The notes below the pieces were generated by a model that did no database searches, had not been told where the DNA came from, and saw only the letters and a program-made list of their open reading frames with translations. Source: RZZS01 sp964491785 (GTDB lineage: Bacteria > Pseudomonadota > Alphaproteobacteria > Micavibrionales > Micavibrionaceae). Taken from it: 64,000 bases of DNA. Positions within the stretch are counted from its first letter, which is position 1. The number at the start of each line of letters is the position of its first letter. A program made the translations under genes and the position numbers. Shown piece by piece: positions 15,552 to 24,285 of this stretch. The stretch is taken from the NCBI GenBank assembly GCA_964491785.1, contig CAZBGS010000004.1:186001-250000 (forward strand), read 5' to 3'.

Positions 15552-16739
15552 ATGAACGGATTCACAGCAAAACTGATTCTGCTTGCGGCCCTGTTGCCGC
15601 TTTTGATCCCGTCCGCGCACGCAATCGCGCAGGAGAGCGGGAACAGCGAATATTTCCACAGGCTTCCTGCATATCTCATGCGCAACCTTCAGGAAAACGG
15701 GCGCTTCTACTACCTGCGTTATCCTGGCGAGGCGGCCAGAGACGATGGCAAGTACAACATCCTGCGCCATGCCGGAACCATCTATTCGCTTGGCATGTAC
15801 AATCAGGATTACCCCGGTGCCGATATCGTCGCTTCGATGGAAAGCGCGTCAGGATACATGAAGGAGTGCTGCCTCGCCGGGCCTGAACGTCCGGAGGAAG
15901 GCGACTGGCTTGCCGTATGGTCTTCACCGGAGATCGCGACCAATGTCAGGGAACGCAAGGCCAAGCTTGGCGGAGCGGCTCTCGGTCTGATCGCCCTACT
16001 CTCGCTGGAAAAGGAAAAGCCGGGCGCGACCGGCGATGAGACCCTGCGGGCGCTCGGCAGATTTCTGGTCTTCATGCAGCGGCCGGACGGAAGCTTTGTC
16101 TCAAGATACATAGGGGATAAGGGCAAGGACGATGAATTCGAATCGCTTTACTATCCGGGCGAGGCCGCGCTTGCCCTTGCCATGCTGTTTGAGCATGACG
16201 GCAAGCCCCTCTGGCTGGAAAGCGCGGTGAAGGCTCTCTCCTATCTTGCGGAATCGAGAAAGGAGGCATGCTCCGTGCCCGCCGACCACTGGGCGCTTAT
16301 CGCCACGGGCGAGATTTTCAGGCATTCCTTCTGGCCTGTGTCCGCCGAAAGCCGCGAGCTTCTCTACGGTCATGCCATGCAGCTTGCATCCTCGATTATA
16401 GGCGAGCTGGAAAATCCGGCCTTTCTTGCTGACGGAGGCCATACCACGAAGGTGGCTACCCGCCTTGAAGGATTGTTCGCGATATATCCTTTTATCAGGG
16501 AAGAAGACAAGGCTTTGAAAGTACGGCTTGAACTGGTTGCGGCGAAAGGAATAGCCTTCCTCGACAATTCGATTATAGTCGATGGCGATCTGGAAGGCGG
16601 CGTGCCCGCACGCTATCTAATTGAAGCCGCGAGCGGAAAGCGAAGCGAAAGGGCTGTGAGAATCGATTACGTCCAACATGCCTTAAGCGCCTTTATCGTG
16701 CACAAACGACTGTTTGCCGGACAAGGAGAAAGCGAATGA
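15552..16739 (+). CDS. Secreted alpha/alpha-toroid-like protein of unknown function
   Basis: 395 residues with a signal peptide (LILLAALLPLLIPSAHA, then IAQES). The mature part has repeated helical pairs and conserved-looking motifs: YNILRHAGTIYSLGMY, GGAALGLIALLSLEKE, MQRPDGSFVSRY, YYPGEAALALAMLFE and PADHWALIATGE. This layout resembles six-hairpin or terpenoid-cyclase-like toroids used by glycosidases and epimerases. No exact family or catalytic residues can be assigned. It sits inside the his cluster and its stop overlaps the hinT start (ATGA), so it is co-translated with hinT although its role looks unrelated to histidine. Confidence 0.7.
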   Translation: MNGFTAKLILLAALLPLLIPSAHAIAQESGNSEYFHRLPAYLMRNLQENGRFYYLRYPGEAARDDGKYNILRHAGTIYSLGMYNQDYPGADIVASMESASGYMKECCLAGPERPEEGDWLAVWSSPEIATNVRERKAKLGGAALGLIALLSLEKEKPGATGDETLRALGRFLVFMQRPDGSFVSRYIGDKGKDDEFESLYYPGEAALALAMLFEHDGKPLWLESAVKALSYLAESRKEACSVPADHWALIATGEIFRHSFWPVSAESRELLYGHAMQLASSIIGELENPAFLADGGHTTKVATRLEGLFAIYPFIREEDKALKVRLELVAAKGIAFLDNSIIVDGDLEGGVPARYLIEAASGKRSERAVRIDYVQHALSAFIVHKRLFAGQGESE

Positions 16740-17098
16740 CCAGCTACGATGACAGCAACATCTTCGCCCGCATACTGCGCGGCGAAGTCCCCTGCGACCG
16801 CGTTTACGAAGACGGGTACGCGCTTGCCTTCAACGACATCAGTCCCAAGGCTCCGGTGCATGTGCTGGTTATTCCCAAGGGCAAATACGTCAATATCGAG
16901 GATTTCAGCTCGAACGCCTCGCCCGAGGAAGTTGCAGGTTTCTGGAAAGCGGTTGCGCAGGTAGCAAGGGACAGGCAACTGGTCTCTCCCGGCTTTCGGG
17001 TAATCGCCAATACCGGCGCCAATGGCGGTCAGGAAGTGCCCCATTTCCATGCCCATATTCTCGGAGGCAGGAATATCGGCCCGATGGTGGCAAGGTAA
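16736..17098 (+). CDS. hinT: HIT family nucleotide-binding hydrolase (HinT-like)
   Basis: A 120-residue histidine-triad protein with the HFHAHILGG active site and the N-terminal FARILRGEVPCDRVYED of the HINT branch. HinT hydrolyses adenosine 5'-phosphoramidates. In alphaproteobacteria this gene commonly follows hisE, which supports the assignment even though a 395-residue secreted protein intervenes here. The start overlaps the previous stop by four bases. Confidence 0.93.
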   Translation: MTSYDDSNIFARILRGEVPCDRVYEDGYALAFNDISPKAPVHVLVIPKGKYVNIEDFSSNASPEEVAGFWKAVAQVARDRQLVSPGFRVIANTGANGGQEVPHFHAHILGGRNIGPMVAR

Positions 17099-17113
17099 TA
17101 CGAATTATCCTGC

Positions 17114-17704
17114 CTAATGGAATTCCGGGGCCGGAAACACCGTGCCGTTGTCATTGGCGTTTGCCGAGATTGCCGGGGGCGGATTTCTTCCGGCAACGCT
17201 TTTATGGTTTATGCCAAGCGCTTCGAGATGGGCTTCGGCGATCAGGATATTGGCCTCGGCCTGGATCTGCATTATATGCAGGAGTTGCGAGGCTGCCTGC
17301 GACTCGGCGGGCAATATCTCGTCAAGCCCGAGCATCAGGGATCTGATTTTCGCATGGTCTCTAGGCAGGTTCTTCAGCGCATCGAGGATAAACTCTTCCG
17401 GTACCGGTCTGTTTTCGGTAATCCGCACAAGCCACAGCCCGCCGTAAGAAACAAGTATCCGGTCGCTTTCCAGCAGCAGGGCTTGTGCTTCCTTAATGCC
17501 TCCGGGCAGCGAGAGGCAAAGTTGCTCTGCGCAGAGCGCCATGCACAGCAGGGCGGCGTCCGGCTGCATGTCGCTCATCGCCTGATGAAAGGCGTATTCC
17601 TCGTCCGGATCCAGCATGTGCTGCTCGGCAAGCGCTTCGCCAGCAATGATCGGAAGCTCGAGGCTGGTGTAAAGTCTGGCTATGTCTTTGTCTGATAGTG
17701 CCAT
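17114..17704 (-). CDS. Hypothetical 196-residue protein
   Basis: A largely acidic, alanine- and leucine-rich helical protein starting MALSDKDIARLYTSLEL, with no signal peptide and an N-rich tail (SANANDNGTVF). The ATG at 17702-17704 is preceded by a strong AGGGGG site, which favours this strand over an almost equally long open frame on the plus strand. No family recognised. It is convergent with hinT (16-bp gap) and has a 242-bp AT-rich spacer upstream, so it is probably transcribed alone. Confidence 0.6.
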   Translation of the reverse strand: MALSDKDIARLYTSLELPIIAGEALAEQHMLDPDEEYAFHQAMSDMQPDAALLCMALCAEQLCLSLPGGIKEAQALLLESDRILVSYGGLWLVRITENRPVPEEFILDALKNLPRDHAKIRSLMLGLDEILPAESQAASQLLHIMQIQAEANILIAEAHLEALGINHKSVAGRNPPPAISANANDNGTVFPAPEFH

Positions 17705-17946
17705 TTGCTAACCCCCTGGCCGACAATCGTCCCATACCCTCTCATTAAAGATAAAAGTTAAATAAATGGTTAACAACTTCACGGTCATTCGCGAATTCCT
17801 GAAATACGTGTAAAAAGCTGGTAAAACTGTAAGCAAACCGCGTGACCGTTCTGGCCTGCCTGATGTAAAATCAAGAGTGGGTACCGGCAACACTTCCTAT
17901 ATGAGCCAGCCCGCAACCTTAAGCCAGATAAACGGTTAGTACGCAA

Positions 17947-18474
17947 ATGCAGAAAATTCAGTTCCTTGTCTTTTCGATTTTCGTCATAACGTCCGTTCTA
18001 TGGACGATGAATGTCCATGCGGCTAGCCAGGGCAGCCCGGTGAGGGGCGAAGCTGATTATATCCTGATTGAGAAAACCAGACGCAAAATGACGCTGTACC
18101 ATGGCGGCAGGGAGCTGCGGACATATAACGTCTCGCTTGGCAAGGGAGGCATCGCCCCCAAGGAGCGCGAGGGCGATATGCTCACTCCCGAAGGAATATA
18201 CTGGATCGAGGGCCGTAACCCCGAAAGCAAATTCCATCTTTCTCTGAAAATAAGCTATCCGAGTGAGGAAGACCGCGAAAGGGCGAGAGCCAAAGGATTC
18301 TCCCCGGGCGGTGATATTATGATCCATGGTGTAGGCACCGGCGCAAGTTGGTGGAGCAACATGGTCTACAAGTTCAAGGACTGGACTGCCGGCTGCGTCG
18401 CCGTCACCAACCGCGAGATCGAGGAAATCTGGCACCTCGTGCCCGATGGCACGCCGGTCGAGATTGTAAGGTGA
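17947..18474 (+). CDS. L,D-transpeptidase (YkuD) family protein
   Basis: 175 residues with an N-terminal signal sequence (FLVFSIFVITSVLW, cleavage after VHA) and a YkuD catalytic domain. The conserved histidine is in DIMIHGVG and the nucleophile cysteine in DWTAGCVAVTN, with KFHLSLKISYPSEED before them. These enzymes make 3-3 peptidoglycan cross-links or attach proteins to the cell wall, using the active-site cysteine. It is convergent with radA and stands alone on its strand. Confidence 0.93.
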   Translation: MQKIQFLVFSIFVITSVLWTMNVHAASQGSPVRGEADYILIEKTRRKMTLYHGGRELRTYNVSLGKGGIAPKEREGDMLTPEGIYWIEGRNPESKFHLSLKISYPSEEDRERARAKGFSPGGDIMIHGVGTGASWWSNMVYKFKDWTAGCVAVTNREIEEIWHLVPDGTPVEIVR

Positions 18475-18493
18475 CTTTGGCGACTTGCGATTC

Positions 18494-19864
18494 TTAATGA
18501 ATCAGATCGATCATTTCCTGAAGGTGGCTTACTTCACTGAGTTGCAGTTGGTCTCCGCCTGATTCCTTGTGGCGGCGGGCGATGACTGCGGCTTCGAAGC
18601 CAAGTCTTGCGGCTTCCTTCAGGCGCAGGGAGGCTTGCGCGACCGGGCGGGTTTCGCCGGAGAGGCCGATTTCGCCGAAATAGACGTTCTTGGCGGGGAG
18701 CGGAGTGCCGGAGAGGGCGCTGACGAGTGCGGCGGCTACGGCAAGATCCGCTGCCGGCTCCTGTATCCTGATGCCGCCGGCGATATTGAGGTAGACATCC
18801 GCGCCGCTGAAATGCAGGCCGCAGCGGGCTTCCAGCACGGCAAGGATCATCGCAAGCCGGTTTGAATCCCAGCCGATCACGGCGCGGCGGGGGGCGCCGA
18901 AACCTGAGGGGGCGACAAGCGCCTGAACCTCGACGAGGACGGGCCGCGTGCCTTCGAGAGCGGCGAGAACCGCGCTTCCGGCGGCGTTTTCCTGACGGTG
19001 GGATAGAAACAATGCCGAGGGGTTCTCGACTTCCTGCAGGCCGCTTTGAGTCATTTCGAAAACGCCGATTTCGTCGGTCGGGCCGAAACGGTTCTTGATG
19101 GCTCTTAAAATTCTGAACTGATGACCGCGGTCGCCTTCGAAATAGAGGACGGTGTCGACCATGTGTTCCAGCACTCTTGGCCCCGCGATCTGCCCTTCCT
19201 TGGTTACATGGCCGACGAAAAGGACGGTGATGCCCCGCTTTCTTGCCGACCGGATGATCTCCTGCGCGCAGGTGCGCACCTGGGTGACCGTTCCGGGGGC
19301 GCTCTCGACAGTATCGATAAACATCGTCTGGATGGAATCGATAATGATCATCTGGATTTCCAGAGATGAATCTTCCATCGTCGCGACAATGTCCCGGACA
19401 CTGTTGGCAGAGGCCAGTGCCATCGGCTTGTGGCTAAGGCCAAGCCGCCCGGCACGCATCCTGACCTGATCGACGGATTCCTCGCCGGAGATATAGGCGG
19501 TGCGCACGTTTTTGCCCGCAAGGAGGCAGCCCACCTGAAGAAGGAGGGTGGACTTGCCTATGCCGGGATCGCCGCCTATCAGCACCGCCGAGCCGGGAAC
19601 CAGTCCGCCGCCGGTTACTCTGTCGAATTCGGCGATGCCGGTTACATTGCGCGGCGGAAGAGATTTATTTTCTTCATTCAGTTTTGCAAGAGGAATCCCG
19701 GCGCTTCTGTTTTTTCCAGAGCCGAGGCCTTTTGGGGCGGAGGTTTCGGTGATTTCCTCGCTTAAGGTGTTCCATTGGCTGCAGGCGTCGCATTTGCCGC
19801 TCCATTTCGGGGAAACGGCGCCGCAGCTTTGGCAGACATAGATTCGGGAGGATTTCGCAGCCAT
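18494..19864 (-). CDS. radA: DNA repair protein RadA (Sms)
   Basis: A 456-residue RecA-like ATPase that promotes branch migration and helicase loading during recombination. The N-terminal C4 zinc finger (CQSCGAVSPKWSGKCDAC), Walker A (GGDPGIGKST), the RadA-specific KNRFG motif (KNRFGPTDEIGVFEM), and the C-terminal Lon-like domain (AALVSALSGTPLP) all appear in order. Length matches the family. It is convergent with the L,D-transpeptidase gene (19-bp gap). Confidence 0.97.
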   Translation of the reverse strand: MAAKSSRIYVCQSCGAVSPKWSGKCDACSQWNTLSEEITETSAPKGLGSGKNRSAGIPLAKLNEENKSLPPRNVTGIAEFDRVTGGGLVPGSAVLIGGDPGIGKSTLLLQVGCLLAGKNVRTAYISGEESVDQVRMRAGRLGLSHKPMALASANSVRDIVATMEDSSLEIQMIIIDSIQTMFIDTVESAPGTVTQVRTCAQEIIRSARKRGITVLFVGHVTKEGQIAGPRVLEHMVDTVLYFEGDRGHQFRILRAIKNRFGPTDEIGVFEMTQSGLQEVENPSALFLSHRQENAAGSAVLAALEGTRPVLVEVQALVAPSGFGAPRRAVIGWDSNRLAMILAVLEARCGLHFSGADVYLNIAGGIRIQEPAADLAVAAALVSALSGTPLPAKNVYFGEIGLSGETRPVAQASLRLKEAARLGFEAAVIARRHKESGGDQLQLSEVSHLQEMIDLIH

Positions 19865-19914
19865 TTCAAAAAAATATCAGATGGCGGCTACCGCAAAAAG
19901 CCTTTCAGCAAGTC

Positions 19915-20802
19915 TTATGCACCGATGCCGGTAAATGCTTGCGCCAGACCGCCATGGGCCATCTGCATCCTGCGGGCAGGAGTTCTCACCAGCAGGCGGT
20001 TGAAATCGACACGGTTCACGGGCAGGTAGCGGCCCTGGACGGCGTTAAAGCCGATGTCGGCCAGCAGCCTTGCTTTGGCAGCGGAACTTACCCATTCGGC
20101 GATGAACTGCGCATGACCGGCCCTGTCTTTAAGGTACGAAAGGAAACTTGACAGGCCGGGGAGTCCGAGTTCCCATTCCTCGATCATAACTCCGCAGATT
20201 TTGATGAAATCGATGTAATCGGAAAAAGCCTCGATGCGTTTTTCGTCACGAGGGTTGTTCTCAACGTCGTCAAGAGCAAAGCGGTAGCCCATTTTCCGCG
20301 CGGCAGCCATAACGGCAAGCTCTTTCTCGCCTGGAATGTATTCTTCCTCGACAAGCTCGAAGATCAGGTTATGCGGGCTGTAGTTTGCAAGAACCGGGGC
20401 CAGCTCTTTCCAGAAATCCCTGTGGCATGCGGACTCGGGCGAAATGTTTATTGCGACTGGAAAGCCTCTTTGGGCTTCGGCCTGCTGCAGGGCCGAGGCC
20501 ACTATGATCTGATCCAGTTCTTTTGCCATTCCGCTTTCGTAAATGGCGGAAATTGCCCAGCGAATGTTAACGTCACTTGTTTCCGGGCGGATTACATGCA
20601 GGAGCATTTCGCTGATAGCGCCGACGGAGAATGCCGAGCGCAGGCTGACATCGTGCCATGGCTCCATGCGGAAACAAAATGCGCCTTCTTCCAGAGCGGC
20701 CAGAAGCCTGTTTACCTGACGCCTTGTTTCTTTTCCTGTCTCCGCGGACTGCATGGTTTGCCGCAAAGCGGATAGTCTTACTCCCACAAATTGACTGTAC
20801 AT
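19915..20802 (-). CDS. Divergent EAL-domain-like protein (first of a pair)
   Basis: 295 residues made almost entirely of an EAL-like domain. Recognisable motifs are SEMLLHV in place of EAL, AINISPES, FELVEEE, FALDDVENN, FIKICG, FIAEWVSS and AVQGRYLP. Most positions equivalent to catalytic metal ligands and the lysine are kept, but loop 6 (DFGTG in active enzymes) reads DVENN and EGVE reads EWVS, so cyclic-di-GMP hydrolysis may be lost or altered. There is no signal peptide or sensory domain. It follows a related gene on the same strand after 130 bp. Confidence 0.75.
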   Translation of the reverse strand: MYSQFVGVRLSALRQTMQSAETGKETRRQVNRLLAALEEGAFCFRMEPWHDVSLRSAFSVGAISEMLLHVIRPETSDVNIRWAISAIYESGMAKELDQIIVASALQQAEAQRGFPVAINISPESACHRDFWKELAPVLANYSPHNLIFELVEEEYIPGEKELAVMAAARKMGYRFALDDVENNPRDEKRIEAFSDYIDFIKICGVMIEEWELGLPGLSSFLSYLKDRAGHAQFIAEWVSSAAKARLLADIGFNAVQGRYLPVNRVDFNRLLVRTPARRMQMAHGGLAQAFTGIGA

Positions 20803-20932
20803 TTTTATAACTCTTTTTGCTTGTTTTTAGCGTGCCCCGCACACTCAAGGAACATATATGGAAAAACTGAAGAAAAAGTTAATCAAAGGGAACTGTCCGC
20901 TCCCTCTCGTACCATACACTGGAAAATGTCAA

Positions 20933-21751
20933 TTATATCGCAGGACAAAGGTTTGATTTCGGCAGATTGCAGCCCTGGGCCAACTCGGCGCTTCTCGCGG
21001 CATATGGGAATTCTTCTACGGAGTTGACAAATTCGATAACGAATTCGGGGTCGGGAGTTCCCTCGCCTGCCGCTTCACGAAACTGACGCAATATCATCTG
21101 GCGGTATTCAGCGAGTTTTTCCGGGACGTTAAACTGATCGCGCATTCTTGAATAAACATGGCCGTCGATTTTGATATGGCCTACGCCCTTGCCAAAATAT
21201 TTCAGGCGCACATCTTCGGCGCTGCTAATATCGTCAAGCGCGAAACGGCAGCCCTTTTCGACGGCTTTGTGGTATATCTTCAGGGCTTCTCTGTCAGGCT
21301 GCATTCCCGGGCCGTATTCCACAATTTCGAATATGAAATTTTTTCTTCCCGCCCTGTCCAGTACCGGATCAACCAAATCCCAGAACTTCCGGGAACAAGC
21401 CGAGCAGGGGGCGATGTTGACCGTGGGGGTGTAATTGCATCCATCGGATTCCATCGCCGCAAGCAGTGTAAAAATAGAATTGAAAAGGACGGCGGCGTTT
21501 TCGCCGCGGTCATAGATCGCCTTTGCGGCTTTGAAGATGGAAACGTTTCCCATGCGGTTCAGAAACAAGGTCTCGCCAATAACCTCCTGAGGTTTCTGAC
21601 CGTTTGTCGGGTGAAACAATTCAAGTCGCAAGGACGGCTGCCCTTTGCGGAGGTTTTCTTCTATCTGGCTGAGGACGCCTTCAGCGTCAGGAGAAATTTC
21701 AGTCAGATCTGATCGCAATTCTCCGATCAGCCTAACGACGATTTCATTCAT
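20933..21751 (-). CDS. Divergent EAL-domain-like protein (second of a pair)
   Basis: 272 residues, a distant paralogue of the downstream EAL-like protein. Motifs visible: VIGETLFLN in place of EAL, PTVNIAPCS, FIFEIVEYG, FALDDISSAED, HIKIDG, FVIEFVNS and LAQGCNLP. As in its neighbour, the metal-ligand positions are mostly kept while loop 6 and EGVE are altered (DDISS, IEFVNS). It may bind rather than degrade a nucleotide, or act as a protein-interaction module. It lies downstream of the heparinase-like gene on the same strand. Confidence 0.7.
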   Translation of the reverse strand: MNEIVVRLIGELRSDLTEISPDAEGVLSQIEENLRKGQPSLRLELFHPTNGQKPQEVIGETLFLNRMGNVSIFKAAKAIYDRGENAAVLFNSIFTLLAAMESDGCNYTPTVNIAPCSACSRKFWDLVDPVLDRAGRKNFIFEIVEYGPGMQPDREALKIYHKAVEKGCRFALDDISSAEDVRLKYFGKGVGHIKIDGHVYSRMRDQFNVPEKLAEYRQMILRQFREAAGEGTPDPEFVIEFVNSVEEFPYAARSAELAQGCNLPKSNLCPAI

Positions 21752-21812
21752 AGGTTAATACAAACCCTGCTTTATTTATGCCATTTTTATATTTATTGAC
21801 AATATAACCGTC

Positions 21813-23441
21813 TTATTCTCTGGTCAAGCGCCATTTGACTTGGGCGAAGTCGCTTTCCATCAGGCCGTTAATTACCAATTGTCTTGTTTTACGCGGGCGG
21901 GTGCCGCAACAAAGGTAAACACTTTCCTCCAGCGCTATTACGCCTGCGGAATTGGAAAATCTCCAGCCGCTTCCGGAAGGGAGCTTCAGCAGGGCTTCCC
22001 GTCCGTCCTGAACAAGGGACACCTGCACCTTGGGATGCAGATGGAAGCGGAGGCAAACGTCAACGGGTTTGCCAAGGCCGATGCTGCAGTTTAGCGTATC
22101 CTCGCCCCTCAGGTCGCAACCGGCTTCGGACAGGAACAGGCGGCGGCGGTGGGTTACGCCGTTTAGAGGGACGTAGCCGTCATGCGACATGTCAAGCAGG
22201 CAGGCGTCCTCGCTTTCCTGGCGTTCGATGGTTACTTTCTGCGCCTTGCGGCCGAAATGCCCGTCTTCACGGATTTCGCAGGCGTTGCGGTAGCCGAGGC
22301 AAACGGTGTTATGGGCAGCCGTTCCGCGCAGCATACCTTGCCACTCATCGCTGGTCGCGTGGCTGCCGCAGTTGACGAAAATGCGTTCGCGGCCATAGCT
22401 GAATTCGAAGGCCAGAGGGGCGGCGTGAGCGCCGCTATCGAAAGGACGTTCAGGGGCTTTTCCGCAGTCGGCAAAGAGCAGGCCTTTGCCCAGAGATACA
22501 CGTTCATAGCCACTCTGAGGCAGGCTGCCGAGCGCCTTGCCTCTGGCGTTGGCGTGAACGAGGAGGATATCGATCAGTCCTCTGTCGCCCTCGCATGATC
22601 CGTTGAAAGTGGCCGTATGCTTGTCGCCATAGCGGAAAAAGCGCAGGGCTGGGCAGATGCGGTCGATGGCATGCTGGATTTTTTCCGGGAGCGGGTAGCG
22701 TGCTGCAAGAAGGGCGCAACGGATGTCCAGCAATGACCTGAGAATGGAAACAAGTGCCTGCGGGTTGCGGGATATGTGGCCTCCGTCGGGAAGTATCTGT
22801 CTGTCGATCTCGCGATCCAGCCGGTCGAGAGACTGCTCGATCCATTGCTCGTAGCCGGAAAGGGCCACGCCTGCGAAAAGCAGGCCCTTGCAGGCGGCGA
22901 AAATGCCAAGGCCTGTGGGCATGGCGGAGATGGTTCTGCTTAAATGGCGGGTCTGACGCACCAGGCTTTCGAAAAATATCCTTTGCAGGCTGTCGTCGGC
23001 GCTGGAGCCGAAAAAGTCGTACAGCGCGACCCATATCGAAATTCGCGCACCGAGAAGATCCGGGCGCCAGCTTTGCTCGTCCCAGCAGGGGTGGCGTTCT
23101 ATCCAGCTCTCCAGCAAGGTTCTCGCATGGGAGCGACCGGCGTCGCCGCCGAGAGATCTCAGATCCCTCAGCCATTCAAAGCCGTGAAGGTAGTCGTACC
23201 AGGCTTTGCCAACGCCGTATGGTTCCCAGAAATTTCCACTTATTTCAAGCTGCTCACCGCCGAGATCGAAAATCCCGCCGCAAAGCCAGCGGCCTTTTTC
23301 AGCATCGCCCGGCCACGGGTCGGCTAGCTTGACATCGAGTTTGCCGGGGATGCATCCGCCAAGGCTCCAGTTGTATACCGCGCTACGGCATGCGAGTCTT
23401 CCGGCCTTGCTGCGCAGGTGGCGAACCAGTTCGATATTCAT
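21813..23441 (-). CDS. Heparinase II/III family protein
   Basis: 542 residues with the (alpha/alpha) toroid plus beta-sandwich layout of heparinase II/III proteins. Motifs seen: NFWEPYGVGKAWYDYLHGFEWL, SRPDLLGARISIW-type region, ILPDGGHISRNPQALV, and the C-terminal beta domain starting FEFSYGRERIFVNCGSHAT with RGTAAHNTVCLG. The genes around it (rsmB, rpe) are its usual alphaproteobacterial neighbours; the natural substrate is unknown, and the family is assumed to act on polysaccharide. The ATG at 23439-23441 has GAGGAG six bases upstream, and the gene begins one base after the rpe stop. Confidence 0.88.
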   Translation of the reverse strand: MNIELVRHLRSKAGRLACRSAVYNWSLGGCIPGKLDVKLADPWPGDAEKGRWLCGGIFDLGGEQLEISGNFWEPYGVGKAWYDYLHGFEWLRDLRSLGGDAGRSHARTLLESWIERHPCWDEQSWRPDLLGARISIWVALYDFFGSSADDSLQRIFFESLVRQTRHLSRTISAMPTGLGIFAACKGLLFAGVALSGYEQWIEQSLDRLDREIDRQILPDGGHISRNPQALVSILRSLLDIRCALLAARYPLPEKIQHAIDRICPALRFFRYGDKHTATFNGSCEGDRGLIDILLVHANARGKALGSLPQSGYERVSLGKGLLFADCGKAPERPFDSGAHAAPLAFEFSYGRERIFVNCGSHATSDEWQGMLRGTAAHNTVCLGYRNACEIREDGHFGRKAQKVTIERQESEDACLLDMSHDGYVPLNGVTHRRRLFLSEAGCDLRGEDTLNCSIGLGKPVDVCLRFHLHPKVQVSLVQDGREALLKLPSGSGWRFSNSAGVIALEESVYLCCGTRPRKTRQLVINGLMESDFAQVKWRLTRE

Positions 23442-23442
23442 A

Positions 23443-24108
23443 TTATACTCCTCTTAATGCCTTGATGTTTTCCGCGTATTTTTCCGGCCCTCCCCGGAAG
23501 ACCGCTGTGCCCGCCACAAGCACATTCGCTCCCGCCTCGCGGCACAGCCGCGCGGTTTCCACGTTAATTCCCCCGTCGATTTCGAGATCGACATGTCGTC
23601 CTTCGGCATTAATCATTTCCTTTAGCGCCGAGATCTTGGAGAGAAGGGGGATGAATGACTGGCCGCCGAAACCGGGATTTACAGTCATGACCAGCACGAG
23701 ATCGACAAGATCCATTACGTGTTCCAGCGCTGATACCGGTGTCGCCGGATTCAGAGATACTCCGGCCTTTTTGCCGAGGGATTTGATGGTCTGCAAGGTT
23801 CGGTGCAGGTGAGGCCCGGCTTCGGGGTGGACGGTGATGATGTCCGCGCCGGCATCTGCGAATTCTTTCAGCAGCGGATCGACAGGCGAAATCATCAGGT
23901 GGACGTCGAAAGTTTTTTGCGAGTGAGGACGAAGGGCTTTGATGACCCCTGGGCCTATCGTGATATTGGGAACGAAGTGGCCGTCCATGACGTCTATGTG
24001 TATGTAGTCGGCCCCGGCTTCATCGATTCGCCTTACTTCCTCGCCTAACCGGGCGAAATCGGCGGAGAGAATCGAGGGGGAGATAAGCAGTTTTTCAGAT
24101 CCAGGCAT
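23443..24108 (-). CDS. rpe: Ribulose-phosphate 3-epimerase
   Basis: A 221-residue barrel enzyme interconverting ribulose-5-phosphate and xylulose-5-phosphate in the pentose phosphate and Calvin pathways. Landmarks are the start ISPSILSADFARLGEEV, the metal/catalytic DVMDGHFVPNITIG, and VMTVNPGFGGQSFI, then LEIDGGINVETARL. The length is normal. It lies one base upstream of the heparinase-like gene, so the two are almost certainly co-transcribed. Confidence 0.97.
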   Translation of the reverse strand: MPGSEKLLISPSILSADFARLGEEVRRIDEAGADYIHIDVMDGHFVPNITIGPGVIKALRPHSQKTFDVHLMISPVDPLLKEFADAGADIITVHPEAGPHLHRTLQTIKSLGKKAGVSLNPATPVSALEHVMDLVDLVLVMTVNPGFGGQSFIPLLSKISALKEMINAEGRHVDLEIDGGINVETARLCREAGANVLVAGTAVFRGGPEKYAENIKALRGV

Positions 24109-24285
24109 TTGACTTTACAGGATAATTGGCAAGAGAGGGATTGCGGCAATGGAGTCAATCAGGACGGCCCGATGCCGCAAATCTATCCACATATTATTTA
24201 TACCAGCTTTCGGCGCGGGTTTGCACTTCAATTGATGCGCTGGAAAGAAATTTCTGCCCTGCTCTTCACCCGGGAGGGATTTTGT

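Noticed and set aside
17117..17695. 192-codon plus-strand frame opposite the 196-residue gene
   Set aside because: It lacks a good ribosome-binding site, while the minus-strand gene has a strong AGGGGG and a protein-like composition.
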